This document shows positions 15,386-24,028 of a stretch of DNA of 64,000 bases, in pieces. The notes under the pieces are model-generated. The model ran no database searches. It had not been told where the DNA came from and saw only the letters and a program-made list of their open reading frames with translations. The stretch's first letter is position 1; the number at the start of each line of letters is the position of its first letter. Where the stretch lies: NCBI RefSeq assembly GCF_002217755.1, contig NZ_BCFL01000017.1, positions 993,671-1,057,670 on the forward strand, given 5' to 3'. A program made the position numbers and the translations under genes. Source of the stretch: Streptomyces hyaluromycini. Lineage in GTDB: Bacteria; Actinomycetota; Actinomycetes; Streptomycetales; Streptomycetaceae.

Positions 15386-18154
15386 TCAGCCAGACCGTGG
15401 CACCAGCAGCCGTTCGAGGTCGTCCACGGCCGCGCTCACGCCCAGCCGCCGATACACCGTCAGGGCGGCTCGCAGCGAGCCCGCACCGTGACCAGGTCCG
15501 TCAACCGTCCAGTCGCAGCGGCCTATTCCCTCCAGCGCCCGCGCCTCCTCCAGCCGGCAGCGGATGTCCCGCGCGAGTGTGAGGGCCTGATCGAAGTGCC
15601 GGCGGGCGGCCGTCGGTTCTTCGGAGGTGAGCAGCAGCATCCCCCAGTGGTTCAGTACCTCTGCCTCGCCGCACCGGTCGCCCAGGCCCCGCAGGATCTC
15701 CAAACCGCGTTGGAACGCCTCGATCGCGCCGTCGCGCTCACCGACGACGCCGAGCGCCGCGCCCAGCTCGCTCAGCGAGGCGGCCTCACCCCCGCGGCTG
15801 CCGAGTTCGCGGTAGGCATCCAGGGCTTCCTCCAGATGCCGGATCGCCTCTGTCGCATTCCCGGAAACGCGGTCCACGACCCCAAGGTGGCGGACGCTGG
15901 TCGCTTGGCCGAACCGTTCACCGAGCTCGGTGAAGTGCGTCAGTGCCTGGCTGTGTGCCGTCCGCGCTCCTTCAATGTCTCCGGTCTGCCGTCGGACGAC
16001 GCCCAGCTCGTTCAGCGCGTAAGCCTGGTGTGTACGGTCGTCCAGCTCCAGGTAGATGTCGAACGCTTCCTGGTGATGCCGTGTGGCCAGGTCGTACACG
16101 CCCATGAGGCGGTGCACGACGCCCAGGTCTCGCAGGGAGTTGGCCTCCCCGTACCGGTCCCCGAGCTCGCGGTAGATCGTCAGGGCCTCGCTCTGTGCCT
16201 CCACAGCAGCGTCGAAACGGCTCATCTGCCGGTGCGTCATGCCTAGATCGGCGAGCGCGTTCGCCTGTCCGAGCCGGTAGCCCAGCTCTCGGTAGAGGGC
16301 GAGGGCCTCCGTCTGGGCGCGGGCCGCGTCCTCGTTGTCCGCAGTCAGGTACCAGACGATGCCGAGCTGGTTGAGTGCGTCCGCCTTACCGCGCCGTTCG
16401 TCGACCGCTTCGTACGCCGTCACGGCGTCGCCGAGGGACTCGATTGCCTGCGGGTAGGCAGCCATGAAGCGCCGCACGACACCGAGTTCGGCGAGAGCGC
16501 CACCGCGGGCCCGCTGGTCGCCGGCATGGCGGGCGGCCTCGGCGGCAGTCCGGTGGAGCCCGACGGCCTGGTCCCAGGGACCGGCCTGGCGCAGGAAGGG
16601 CGCCATGGCCGCGGCGAGCCGGACGACGAGGTCGTACAGGGCGAGGCCGTTTGCCCGCCGGACACAGGCGAGGATGTTGGCCCGCTCGGTCTCCAGCCAG
16701 CTCACAGCGTCCGCCCGCGACTCCAGGGCCGGCGTCTCCACCCGCGAGGCGCCGTCTGGTGCCGGTGGCACTACCGCACCACTGCGCCCGATGTGCCCGT
16801 TTACGACGGCGAGAGCGGCCAGGTAGTAGGTGCACACACGCTGTACGGCCTGTACGTGGTCCATGCTGTCCCCCTCGGCGGCGAGACCGCGAGCGTAGTC
16901 GCGCAGGAGATCGTGCAGCCGGTAGCGACTCCCAGGTTGCTCGTCGATCAGGTGGTCGTCGTAGAGCGCTTCGAGGTGCCCACGAGCCACCACGACCGAG
17001 ACCTCACCAAGAGCCGCGCCGACGTACGGGTCGAGATCGCTGCCGGGGAAGAAGCCGAGCTGCCGGAAGAAGCGCTGCCGTTCCGGCGCGAGATCTCGGT
17101 AGGAGAGATCGAACGTCGCGGTGACGGCGCGCTCCCCGGCCCGCAGCTCTCCCAGCCGGTCCCGCGCTGCCAGCAGCCGCCCGCGCAGGTCCTCAGCGGT
17201 CCAGGACGGATGATGTCGCAGCCGTGCCGCGAGCAGAGACACCCCCAGCGGCAGGCACCCGCACAGCCGGACCAGCTCGTCCACCACACCCCGGTCCAGG
17301 GCATCGGTCGGCCGCCCGCTGAGCCGCACGAAGAGGTCGACCGCGTGATCCGGCGGCAGCGCGTCCACCGACATGACGACCTCCTCGTTCGCCACCAGTC
17401 GCCTTCGGCTGGTCACCAGCACCAGGCAGCCGCTCCCGCCGGGGAGCAGCGGCTCCAGCTGCCGGTAGCTGGCCGCGTTGTCGAGGATCAGCAGCGCCTT
17501 CTTGTCCGCGAGCCGGCTCCGCCACATGGCGGCCCGGGCCTCCGTGACCGCTCCGACGTCGTCCCCGACAGGGATCTGCTGTGTCGGCACGCCTGCGGCC
17601 GCGAGAAGCGAGGCGAGCGCCTCGCCGGCCTGCACCGGAGTACGCCCCGGCGTGTACCCGTTGAGGTTCACAAAGAGCTGTCCGTCGGGGAACCGCTCGG
17701 AGAGCAAGTGGCCGGCATGCACGGCGAAAGTGGTCTTCCCGACCCCCGGCATCCCGTCGATGACATGAACGGGAAGTCCCTCGCCCTGCTCCTGTGAGGC
17801 CCGCACCGAGCCCACCAGCAATTCCAGCTCCGCGGTACGGTCGGTGAACGCTGCGGTGTCGCGTGGCAACGAACGCAGCACCTGGGCGGCCCCCGGCGGC
17901 CCCGCTCCATCCGCCGACCTCGCCGACGGCGCGGGAGGCCGCGCCTCCGAAAGCCCGGCGAGCAGAGCCGTCATCCCCGCCATCGTCACGCCCAATACGA
18001 CGAACGAGAGCCAGGCATGCTCCTGTAACCACCCCAGCCAGCCGGGCCACCGCGACTCATTGGACACGGCGTTCGTGACGAGCCCGACCAGCAGCGTGGT
18101 CACAGCGCCGCCTCCGGCGATTACGGCTATCGCGATCCCGCGCCGGAGTCTCAT
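15386..18154 (-). CDS. Membrane-anchored NB-ARC/TPR signalling protein
   Basis: A 922-residue protein starting at ATG 18154. It has two N-terminal transmembrane segments (about 7-30 and 48-68) and an NB-ARC NTPase with P-loop Gly134-Met-Pro-Gly-Val-Gly-Lys-Thr-Thr142, Leu-Leu-Ile-Leu-Asp-Asn (Walker B) and a Leu-Pro-Leu motif. About ten C-terminal TPRs with repeated Ala-Leu-x-x-Leu-Gly and Tyr-Arg-Glu-Leu-Gly elements follow. It resembles the NB-ARC/TPR part of AfsR-like regulators and the TPR proteins of FxSxx-COOH systems, but has no DNA-binding domain. It is upstream of and codirectional with the precursor and maturase genes (127-bp gap). Confidence 0.85.
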   Translation of the reverse strand: MRLRRGIAIAVIAGGGAVTTLLVGLVTNAVSNESRWPGWLGWLQEHAWLSFVVLGVTMAGMTALLAGLSEARPPAPSARSADGAGPPGAAQVLRSLPRDTAAFTDRTAELELLVGSVRASQEQGEGLPVHVIDGMPGVGKTTFAVHAGHLLSERFPDGQLFVNLNGYTPGRTPVQAGEALASLLAAAGVPTQQIPVGDDVGAVTEARAAMWRSRLADKKALLILDNAASYRQLEPLLPGGSGCLVLVTSRRRLVANEEVVMSVDALPPDHAVDLFVRLSGRPTDALDRGVVDELVRLCGCLPLGVSLLAARLRHHPSWTAEDLRGRLLAARDRLGELRAGERAVTATFDLSYRDLAPERQRFFRQLGFFPGSDLDPYVGAALGEVSVVVARGHLEALYDDHLIDEQPGSRYRLHDLLRDYARGLAAEGDSMDHVQAVQRVCTYYLAALAVVNGHIGRSGAVVPPAPDGASRVETPALESRADAVSWLETERANILACVRRANGLALYDLVVRLAAAMAPFLRQAGPWDQAVGLHRTAAEAARHAGDQRARGGALAELGVVRRFMAAYPQAIESLGDAVTAYEAVDERRGKADALNQLGIVWYLTADNEDAARAQTEALALYRELGYRLGQANALADLGMTHRQMSRFDAAVEAQSEALTIYRELGDRYGEANSLRDLGVVHRLMGVYDLATRHHQEAFDIYLELDDRTHQAYALNELGVVRRQTGDIEGARTAHSQALTHFTELGERFGQATSVRHLGVVDRVSGNATEAIRHLEEALDAYRELGSRGGEAASLSELGAALGVVGERDGAIEAFQRGLEILRGLGDRCGEAEVLNHWGMLLLTSEEPTAARRHFDQALTLARDIRCRLEEARALEGIGRCDWTVDGPGHGAGSLRAALTVYRRLGVSAAVDDLERLLVPRSG

Positions 18155-18508
18155 GCGGAGAGCCCAGCAGCCGGGGGAGCGGCCGATTCCCCTCGGGTGC
18201 GGCTGATGAGATACCACGCACTGCCAACCGACCTGGTCACGACGGCAACCCCCGAGTAAGACGCCCCCAACTTCCCTAACGGAACAGTCCTCGTAGACCT
18301 TGGTCAAGGGCGCGTCTGAGCCAGGACGTGCACCACGAAAGCCGCCGGCAATCACAGACCTGACCGCCCTGGGGCTCAACAGCTCCTACTCCGAGGCCGC
18401 AGCGCGCGTCCTGGCGCGACCCGCCCCGCGGATCCAGTCCGACCTCTGATTATCGTGGTCGCGCAGCTTGACGTCGGTGGCGCGGCGGATGCCGGGATCC
18501 GGACGGCT
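18155..18508. other. Intergenic region, no gene seen
   Basis: 354 bp between the NB-ARC/TPR gene and the next minus-strand gene. All frames are short or shadow-like. It probably contains the promoter of the radical SAM operon, but no clear consensus or terminator was found. Confidence 0.4.
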
Positions 18509-20218
18509 CTACGCCCGCAAGGCCACGGCGATGAGTTCATGGATGCTGGAGACGTGGCAGAGGTCACCTACCGGCTGTGCGGCTGAGGAGCCGATCGGCA
18601 CGTACGGGACGAAGGGCATTACGACCAGTCCTTCGAGCGTGCATCCGTCAGGCAGGTCCACCCCGAGCGCGGATGGACGCCGGCGGATCCTCTTGAGGTA
18701 GCCGTTCCACTGCTCGCTCGCCGCCACCGCCTTGCGCGCGATCCTCCTGATGGCGTCGTAGGCACCAACCGCGTAGTCGGGCCCGGCTTGGAATGCCTTC
18801 GCGCTGATCAGCCACAGGGTCCCTGAGTGGAAGGCGACGGCGTCGATGTCCGTGATCACATTGCCGTTCTCGTCCTTGACCTTCTTGCCGATCACCGAAC
18901 GCAGTGCGCCGGTCGGCTTCCAGGGTGTGGTGTCGATCGCCGCCTGCACGGCGGTTTCGAACGAGCTGCCCCATTCGTTGGCTGCGGCCCCTTCCTTGGC
19001 CCGCTCGAAGCTGTGCATCAGCAACGAGGTGGCGCCCATGAGATCGATGACGAAGTAGCGCCCGACCGGCAGCACCACCTGCTTGCGGGCCAGCAGCGTG
19101 ATCACTTCGCGAACCGTCGCGCCCGCCCGCCAGGATGAGCTGAGCAGTTCGGGCAGCGCCGGACCCTCCTCCAAGCGAGCGATGAGCCAGTCGCGCGGGC
19201 AGCGCAGATAGCCGTACTGGGACCATTCGCCTGGAACGGACTTCCAGGTGGCTCCGCGATCCGCGAGATAGGTCCAAGCCGCTGAAAGGACTGCGGCGGC
19301 GGCCTGGGTCTCCAGGGTCAGGCCGACTCCGCTGGAGAAGGCCGCGGGCGCCAGGTCCTCGATGTTCGTGCCGAGCGGGAAGACTGGGCCGTATTTCTGA
19401 AGGAGTCGTGCGACGTCATCGCGCGAGACAAGGTCCTGGCCGCGCAGATCCGCCCAGGTGATGATGTTCGCAGACTCGCGGCGGTCCGTGACCGGACTCG
19501 GGAACGAGCCCAGGTCGTTACCGCGGCCTCCGGCGAACTTCAGTCGGCCGTCGTACAGCCAGATCGCACGCTCAACGGTGTCGTCCGTGTCGGTGACCTC
19601 CGGGATCAGGTGCGGTCCACGGAGCCTGAGGCTCTGGCCCTTGGCCACGCGCCTACGGGCGTTGTACACGTTGAACAGCAGCATCCCGACCGAGCACAGC
19701 TCGTCCAGGTCGGTCAGGGCCTGGGGGGCAAGCCACCACCGGCTCGTGATCAGCTCGGCCGACCTGGACGGGCGACGGCTGGACCCCACCTCACTCAGGG
19801 CGAACGACAACACGGCCGCGGAGATCGAGGCACGGGCGGCAGGCAGCAGATCCGTAGGGTTGATCCGACGCGTAATCACCAGCCAGCTGAACGCGGAACG
19901 TCGGTCAGTGATCTGCCGCAACTGAACACGCAGCGCGTCATGCAGCAGGGTCAACTGGTCCCATCCGGCCTCGCCCGCCAGGACATCGCTTGTGTCGATG
20001 CCGATCCGCTGCACCTCGGCGGCAGCCCATTCCTGCCACTTCGGCATGAACCGCAACATGAACACGCCTCGGTTCGCCTCGACGAAAGGCGCCTTGAGGA
20101 CCCAGGCGGGAAAATCGCGGCGCAGGCGGGGGCGGAGGGTCCCGCCGAGCAGGTCTTTAAACGCGTCCACCGCATCCTGGCCGAAGGGATGAGGGTACTG
20201 TCCGTCCTCCACGCGCAT
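18509..20218 (-). CDS. Unrecognised protein with C-terminal nuclease-like motif
   Basis: A 569-residue protein of no family I recognise, starting at ATG 20218. The N-terminal two-thirds is mostly helical. Around residues 420-475 a Glu-Trp-Gly-Ser-Ser-Phe-Glu segment is followed by Ile-Thr-Asp-Ile-Asp-Ala-Val-Ala-Phe and Leu-Trp-Leu-Ile-Ser-Ala-Lys. This is the shape of a PD-(D/E)XK core with Asp and Lys near 457 and 474 and the middle acid replaced by Ser. Similar cores occur in restriction- and NERD-like proteins. It stands alone between a RiPP locus and a mobile element. Defence is a guess from the motif and the setting. Confidence 0.6.
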   Translation of the reverse strand: MRVEDGQYPHPFGQDAVDAFKDLLGGTLRPRLRRDFPAWVLKAPFVEANRGVFMLRFMPKWQEWAAAEVQRIGIDTSDVLAGEAGWDQLTLLHDALRVQLRQITDRRSAFSWLVITRRINPTDLLPAARASISAAVLSFALSEVGSSRRPSRSAELITSRWWLAPQALTDLDELCSVGMLLFNVYNARRRVAKGQSLRLRGPHLIPEVTDTDDTVERAIWLYDGRLKFAGGRGNDLGSFPSPVTDRRESANIITWADLRGQDLVSRDDVARLLQKYGPVFPLGTNIEDLAPAAFSSGVGLTLETQAAAAVLSAAWTYLADRGATWKSVPGEWSQYGYLRCPRDWLIARLEEGPALPELLSSSWRAGATVREVITLLARKQVVLPVGRYFVIDLMGATSLLMHSFERAKEGAAANEWGSSFETAVQAAIDTTPWKPTGALRSVIGKKVKDENGNVITDIDAVAFHSGTLWLISAKAFQAGPDYAVGAYDAIRRIARKAVAASEQWNGYLKRIRRRPSALGVDLPDGCTLEGLVVMPFVPYVPIGSSAAQPVGDLCHVSSIHELIAVALRA

Positions 20219-20881
20219 GTTCGAATCTTCCCACGCTGCAACCGCCAATTGCCCTACGCAACCGCAGGTTTCTGAGCCTTGGGCGGCGGTGCGACAGGAT
20301 GCGCGTAGCGGACGACTTTGTGCTGGCCGAGGTTGGTGCGATCGCCGCGCGCACCCGGGCTCCGCCAATTCTTCGTGCCAAGGGGCCGGCCACACGTGGT
20401 GCCACGGCAGCGCTGCCCCGAGGTCGACCTGACCCCGTAAGCCAACCCGTACGCGTCTCCAGGGCAGATGCGGGGTTCACTTACGGGTTCCTCTGCTTCG
20501 GGGCTCAGGATTCTGGGAACTCGCGCCGTTCCACGGCTACATCGCAGAAGCTGCCCACCCCGAAGCTGGGCGACGAGAGGTGGATCCCCACCTGCTGACT
20601 TTTACTACCGGGGGACGCAGCAGCGTGATCAAGCAGACGGCCGTCCGTATTGGGAGGGTAGTCGTAGTGCCCTCTGCCAGCGCGGACCTGGTTAATGCCT
20701 GCATGGCGAAGGCCGTTGACAAGGCCAAATAGTGATCCCTGAGTGCGCAGTGGGTGTATCTGACCCCCCGAATACGGCTCACAGAGTCATGGCGAGCAGA
20801 CCGAGGACGAGGAAGAGGGGCTTGTCGGTGGGCACCGCTACTATCCGGGATGCCTCACGGGACGACGAGCGGAGTCAGGAA
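20219..20881. other. Intergenic region left of the mobile element
   Basis: 663 bp with one possible 35-residue frame (20625-20732). Base composition is less biased than in neighbouring genes. The left attachment site of the mobile element could lie here or just to the right, but no repeat of sequence near the integrase was found by eye. Confidence 0.4.
20625..20732 (+). CDS. Possible 35-residue peptide
   Basis: A GTG at 20625 opens a 35-codon frame ending at TAG 20730-20732. The protein is Lys/Val/Ala-rich with one Cys and no recognised motif. A ggggg stretch lies 10-15 bp upstream. It is too short for codon statistics to be convincing and could be chance. Confidence 0.25.
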   Translation: MIKQTAVRIGRVVVVPSASADLVNACMAKAVDKAK

Positions 20882-21388
20882 ATGGGCGACGTGAACGAAT
20901 CAGCGGTCAAGCGGAAGTTGGGTATCCCGAACTGGCGGAACCTGTCCAAGGACAAGGTGCTCAAGTTCGCGGCAGCGATGCCCGAGATGGCCACCGAGGT
21001 GCGGCTCAAGCTCATCGAGCAGTTCCCCGCCTTCAAGGACCTGGGCAAGGCCGACATCGATGCGGTCACAGAGGCCCACAAGTCCACTCTCGCAGCCAAC
21101 GAGAACAGTCAGAACCACTTCTACAAGGCTTCGCAGGACCAGCGGGACGCTCTGCGGGACGACCTCGGTCGGGACGACCTCAGCTGGGCACAGCGGGAGG
21201 CCCTCCACGACCGCCTCGACCAAAACGTACAGCGGGTGGGCGAGAAGGACAGCGAGAGCAAGCAGTTCCTGGGGGCGGGGATGAAGGTGGTGGCAGCCGC
21301 CGGTGCAGCTGCCCTCGGGCTGGGCGTGGTGTTCGTCGGCGGCAAGCTCGTTGGGGCGAGCGAGGACGGTTCCGAGGAATCCCAGTAG
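20882..21388 (+). CDS. Hypothetical protein with C-terminal membrane segment
   Basis: A 168-residue protein starting at ATG 20882 with ggag about 7 bp upstream. Residues 1-135 are charged and helical, with repeated Gln/Asp/Arg runs suggestive of a coiled coil. Residues 138-160 form one hydrophobic Ala/Gly/Val segment, and a short acidic tail follows. This looks like a tail-anchored cytoplasmic protein. No family is recognised. It may mark the left end of the mobile element or belong to the host. Confidence 0.7.
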   Translation: MGDVNESAVKRKLGIPNWRNLSKDKVLKFAAAMPEMATEVRLKLIEQFPAFKDLGKADIDAVTEAHKSTLAANENSQNHFYKASQDQRDALRDDLGRDDLSWAQREALHDRLDQNVQRVGEKDSESKQFLGAGMKVVAAAGAAALGLGVVFVGGKLVGASEDGSEESQ

Positions 21389-21400
21389 GACTGTTATTGA

Positions 21401-21526
21401 TCAGAAACTCATGGGGTTCTCGTCCAGGGGGTAGAGGACGTGCGGGCCGCCGAAGTAGCCGCGAACGATGTGCGGCTGGCGCTGGCGTCTGCGGAAAGAG
21501 CGGCGGGTCTTGGCGGCTAGTTCCAC
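21401..21526 (-). pseudogene. Short C-terminal-like fragment beside the relaxase gene
   Basis: A 41-codon frame (GTG 21526 to TGA 21401) encodes a basic stretch followed by Tyr-Phe-Gly-Gly-Pro-His-Val-Leu-Tyr-Pro-Leu-Asp-Glu-Asn, which reads like the real C-terminus of a folded protein. An in-frame stop at 21539-21541 isolates it from upstream sequence. It may be a gene remnant left by insertion of the element, or a very small intact gene. Confidence 0.35.
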
Positions 21527-21557
21527 CTGGTCGCGGGCCTAGGGACCATCGCCAGGA

Positions 21558-23282
21558 TCAGCGCCGCGGTGCGCGTGATGCGGAAGGTGTGGCGAGGCGC
21601 GGTGCCATGGCCTGGCGGTCTGTGAGGTGGTTGACCCAGGTTGGTTCCGGAGCCGGGGCGTAGGCGGGAAGGCCAGCCATGCGGCGCAGGCGCCAGACCA
21701 GGACGTCGCTGATGGATTCGGCGGTGCCCAGTTCCCTGCGAGAGGCAGCCTCTGCGAGGAGAACCTGCGGGTTGTGGCCTGCCTGCGCGGCGTCGGCGAG
21801 GGTGGCGGCCAAGGCGTCCCAGCCGGGCTCGGCCAGGACAGTATCGGCGAGGTCGGGTAGCGCGGCGCGCACGGTGGTGGCGTGGTGGTGGCGCAGGGAC
21901 GGGGCGATACGGCGGCCACGTTCGCGCAGCACCATGAGGGGTTCGGCGGCTGCCTGCTGGTAGGCGGCCCGAAGGTGTGCTGCGGCTCGGCGGGCGGCCT
22001 CGGCCTGCTGGGCGTGCTGCCGCTGGGCGTGCCAGTGGGCGGCGGCGATAGCGAGGAAGACCAGCGTGTCCAGGACCATCGCGGTGCCGGCCCCGTCCTC
22101 GCCCCGGCCGAATGCGCTTCCGCTGTTGACCAGGTCGCGGGCGGACCGGCGCAGGTCCTGCGCGTGGCGGAACTCGGCACGGGTATGGGAGCGGGAAGCG
22201 CGCTCGAACTCCCAGGCCGCCTGCCGCAGTTCGTTGCGGGTGTGGAGGGCCGAGGTCTTGGCGAGGGCATCGAGGACCTCGCCGGTGGCGGCGATCTGGG
22301 CGGCAGCCGTGCCGTCGTCGCTGCTGTGGTCGAGGACGAGTACTGCCGCCCAGGCCGCATGGGCGGTCGTGCGCCGTGCCGCGGCGGGTGCCGAGGACGC
22401 GGTAGAGCGTTCCGGCCGCTCGCTATCGGCGGTCCCTGGCGGGGTGGAGTCAGTGGTGAAGCGTGCCTGGATGCGGGGCAGGGACAGGTCAGGGGCGAGC
22501 GTGGAGCCGGCGTAGTAGATCGGCTCCTTGTCCCCGTTGCGATCACCAGGCAAGGCGACGTTGTAGCCCTGCACGTCGCCGGAAGGCAGGACCCTGGTAC
22601 GCACGAGAAGCCCGGCGTCCTTGAGGCGTTCGAGGAACTCGTCCGTGGAGGTGGCGCCGGCGACCGCGCGGCGCACGGTCTCGCGCAGCTCCTCGCGCGC
22701 GGCGCGGTCCCAGCCCAGGCGTTCGGCCTTGTGCCGCTCGGCGCTGGTGGTGCGCTTGGCGGCGGTGCCGTCGCCGGGGGTGACGCGGTGGAGGTCGTAG
22801 TCGGCTTCGATGAGGCGGGCTTCGGCCTGGGCGCGTTTGCCGGAGCGGTGGTGGTCGGGGCGGCGGCCGTCTTCGCGGACGAGGGTGGCGATGATGTGGA
22901 TGTGGTCGTCGGCGTGGCGGACGGCGGCCCAGCGGCAGCCGGCGCCGTCGCCGGGGTCGATGCCGGTGGCCGCGACGATGCGGCGGGCGATGTCGGCCCA
23001 CTGGTCGTCGGTCAGGATCGGGTCGTCGGGGGCGGCGCGCACCGAGCAGTGCCACACGTGCTTCTCGGGTCGCTGGTCGGCGTCGAGCAGATGGAGGGGC
23101 TGGTCGAGGAGGTGCGCGAGGTCCTTCTTCGTGGCCGAGGGGTCGCGGCCGGGGTCGGGGGCCATGTGGTCGAAGGAGGCGACGAGGTGGGGGTCGACGT
23201 GTTCCTCGAGCGTGCCCTTGCCGTAGAGGTAGTGGAGCAGGCCGAGGGTGCTGTTGCCCTGCCGGTGGATGCTGGGGATCAA
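21558..23282 (-). CDS. Relaxase/mobilization nuclease (MobA/VirD2 type)
   Basis: A 574-residue protein. The N-terminal relaxase domain has the metal-binding motif His123-Ala-Asp-Asp-His127-Ile-His129-Ile-Ile, and Tyr18 or Tyr20 is a candidate catalytic tyrosine. It would nick oriT and pilot single-stranded DNA to a recipient. The C-terminal 300 residues are Ala/Arg-rich and helical, with one hydrophobic stretch (Thr-Leu-Val-Phe-Leu-Ala-Ile-Ala) of unknown role. Its start overlaps the MobC stop by 4 bp, as is usual for relaxosome pairs. Confidence 0.9.
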   Translation of the reverse strand: MIPSIHRQGNSTLGLLHYLYGKGTLEEHVDPHLVASFDHMAPDPGRDPSATKKDLAHLLDQPLHLLDADQRPEKHVWHCSVRAAPDDPILTDDQWADIARRIVAATGIDPGDGAGCRWAAVRHADDHIHIIATLVREDGRRPDHHRSGKRAQAEARLIEADYDLHRVTPGDGTAAKRTTSAERHKAERLGWDRAAREELRETVRRAVAGATSTDEFLERLKDAGLLVRTRVLPSGDVQGYNVALPGDRNGDKEPIYYAGSTLAPDLSLPRIQARFTTDSTPPGTADSERPERSTASSAPAAARRTTAHAAWAAVLVLDHSSDDGTAAAQIAATGEVLDALAKTSALHTRNELRQAAWEFERASRSHTRAEFRHAQDLRRSARDLVNSGSAFGRGEDGAGTAMVLDTLVFLAIAAAHWHAQRQHAQQAEAARRAAAHLRAAYQQAAAEPLMVLRERGRRIAPSLRHHHATTVRAALPDLADTVLAEPGWDALAATLADAAQAGHNPQVLLAEAASRRELGTAESISDVLVWRLRRMAGLPAYAPAPEPTWVNHLTDRQAMAPRLATPSASRAPRR

Positions 23283-23905
23283 GCCGCCTCACCCTCCTGA
23301 TCCTGGCGGTTGGCCACCCGGTCGACGGCCTTCTTCGCCGCGTGGGCCGCGCGGTGGATGTCGGCGAGTGCTTCCTTGAGGTAGGGCACTTCGCCGCCGG
23401 AGTTGAGCGCCTTGGCCACCTGGTTGAGGTTGCTGCCTGCCCAGCCGAGCTGGCGGCGCATGGCGAACAGCTCCGTGAGCACGTCGCGTTCGGTGGCGGC
23501 GGTGCGGGACTGGTCGCGGGCGGCGGCAAGAGCGGAGTGCGCGAGGAAGCCAGCCAGGCTCATGCCGACGGCATCGGCGCCAGCCTGGATGATGCCGTGC
23601 TCGTGATCGCTGAGGCGGACGCTCTGAGCGGGACGCTGCTTCTTCGCGCGCGGACGCGCCTTCCCCTTGATCGTGGTCCGGCGTGCACGGCCGGCCTTTC
23701 CCGGCTGCGATCCGCCCTCGGTCGCAGCCTCCCCGTCCGGCGCCCCCTGGTGCCGGACGGGCCCCGCCACCCCCGGGGCGGGGTCGGGTTCGGGCGCTCC
23801 CCCTACGGGGGAGTGTCCGAACCTCCAACTTGCTGTGCTGTCTGGGGCTGGGGTGGTGGTTGTTGCCTGCTGGGCGTCGGGGGTTTCGTGGTGCGGGTCG
23901 TGCAT
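23279..23905 (-). CDS. mobC: Relaxosome accessory protein MobC
   Basis: A 208-residue protein. The C-terminal 120 residues match bacterial MobC: a ribbon-helix-helix-like start (Gln-Ser-Val-Arg-Leu-Ser), then Ala-Met-Arg-Arg-Gln-Leu-Gly...Gly-Ser-Asn-Leu-Asn-Gln-Val-Ala-Lys-Ala-Leu-Asn. The first 85 residues are low-complexity and Pro/Ala/Gly-rich. MobC binds oriT and assists nicking by the relaxase encoded directly downstream (4-bp overlap). Confidence 0.88.
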   Translation of the reverse strand: MHDPHHETPDAQQATTTTPAPDSTASWRFGHSPVGGAPEPDPAPGVAGPVRHQGAPDGEAATEGGSQPGKAGRARRTTIKGKARPRAKKQRPAQSVRLSDHEHGIIQAGADAVGMSLAGFLAHSALAAARDQSRTAATERDVLTELFAMRRQLGWAGSNLNQVAKALNSGGEVPYLKEALADIHRAAHAAKKAVDRVANRQDQEGEAA

Positions 23906-24028
23906 GGATCGGTGCTCCGTGGGGTGTTGGTGCCGGGTGTTTTGCTCCGTGGCCCCCGTGCCCTGTGTTGTTCTGCGCGGGGCACGGGGACCCGGAGGGG
24001 TGGTGCGATCGGGGTGCGTTCACGGGGA

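Noticed and set aside
16526..17797. Long plus-strand frame opposite the NB-ARC/TPR gene
   Set aside because: Antisense shadow of a GC-rich gene. The minus-strand protein has a P-loop and TPRs, while the plus product has neither.
21882..23300. Long plus-strand frame opposite the relaxase
   Set aside because: Gly/Val-rich translation is typical of an antisense frame in high-GC DNA; the relaxase on the other strand has intact metal ligands.
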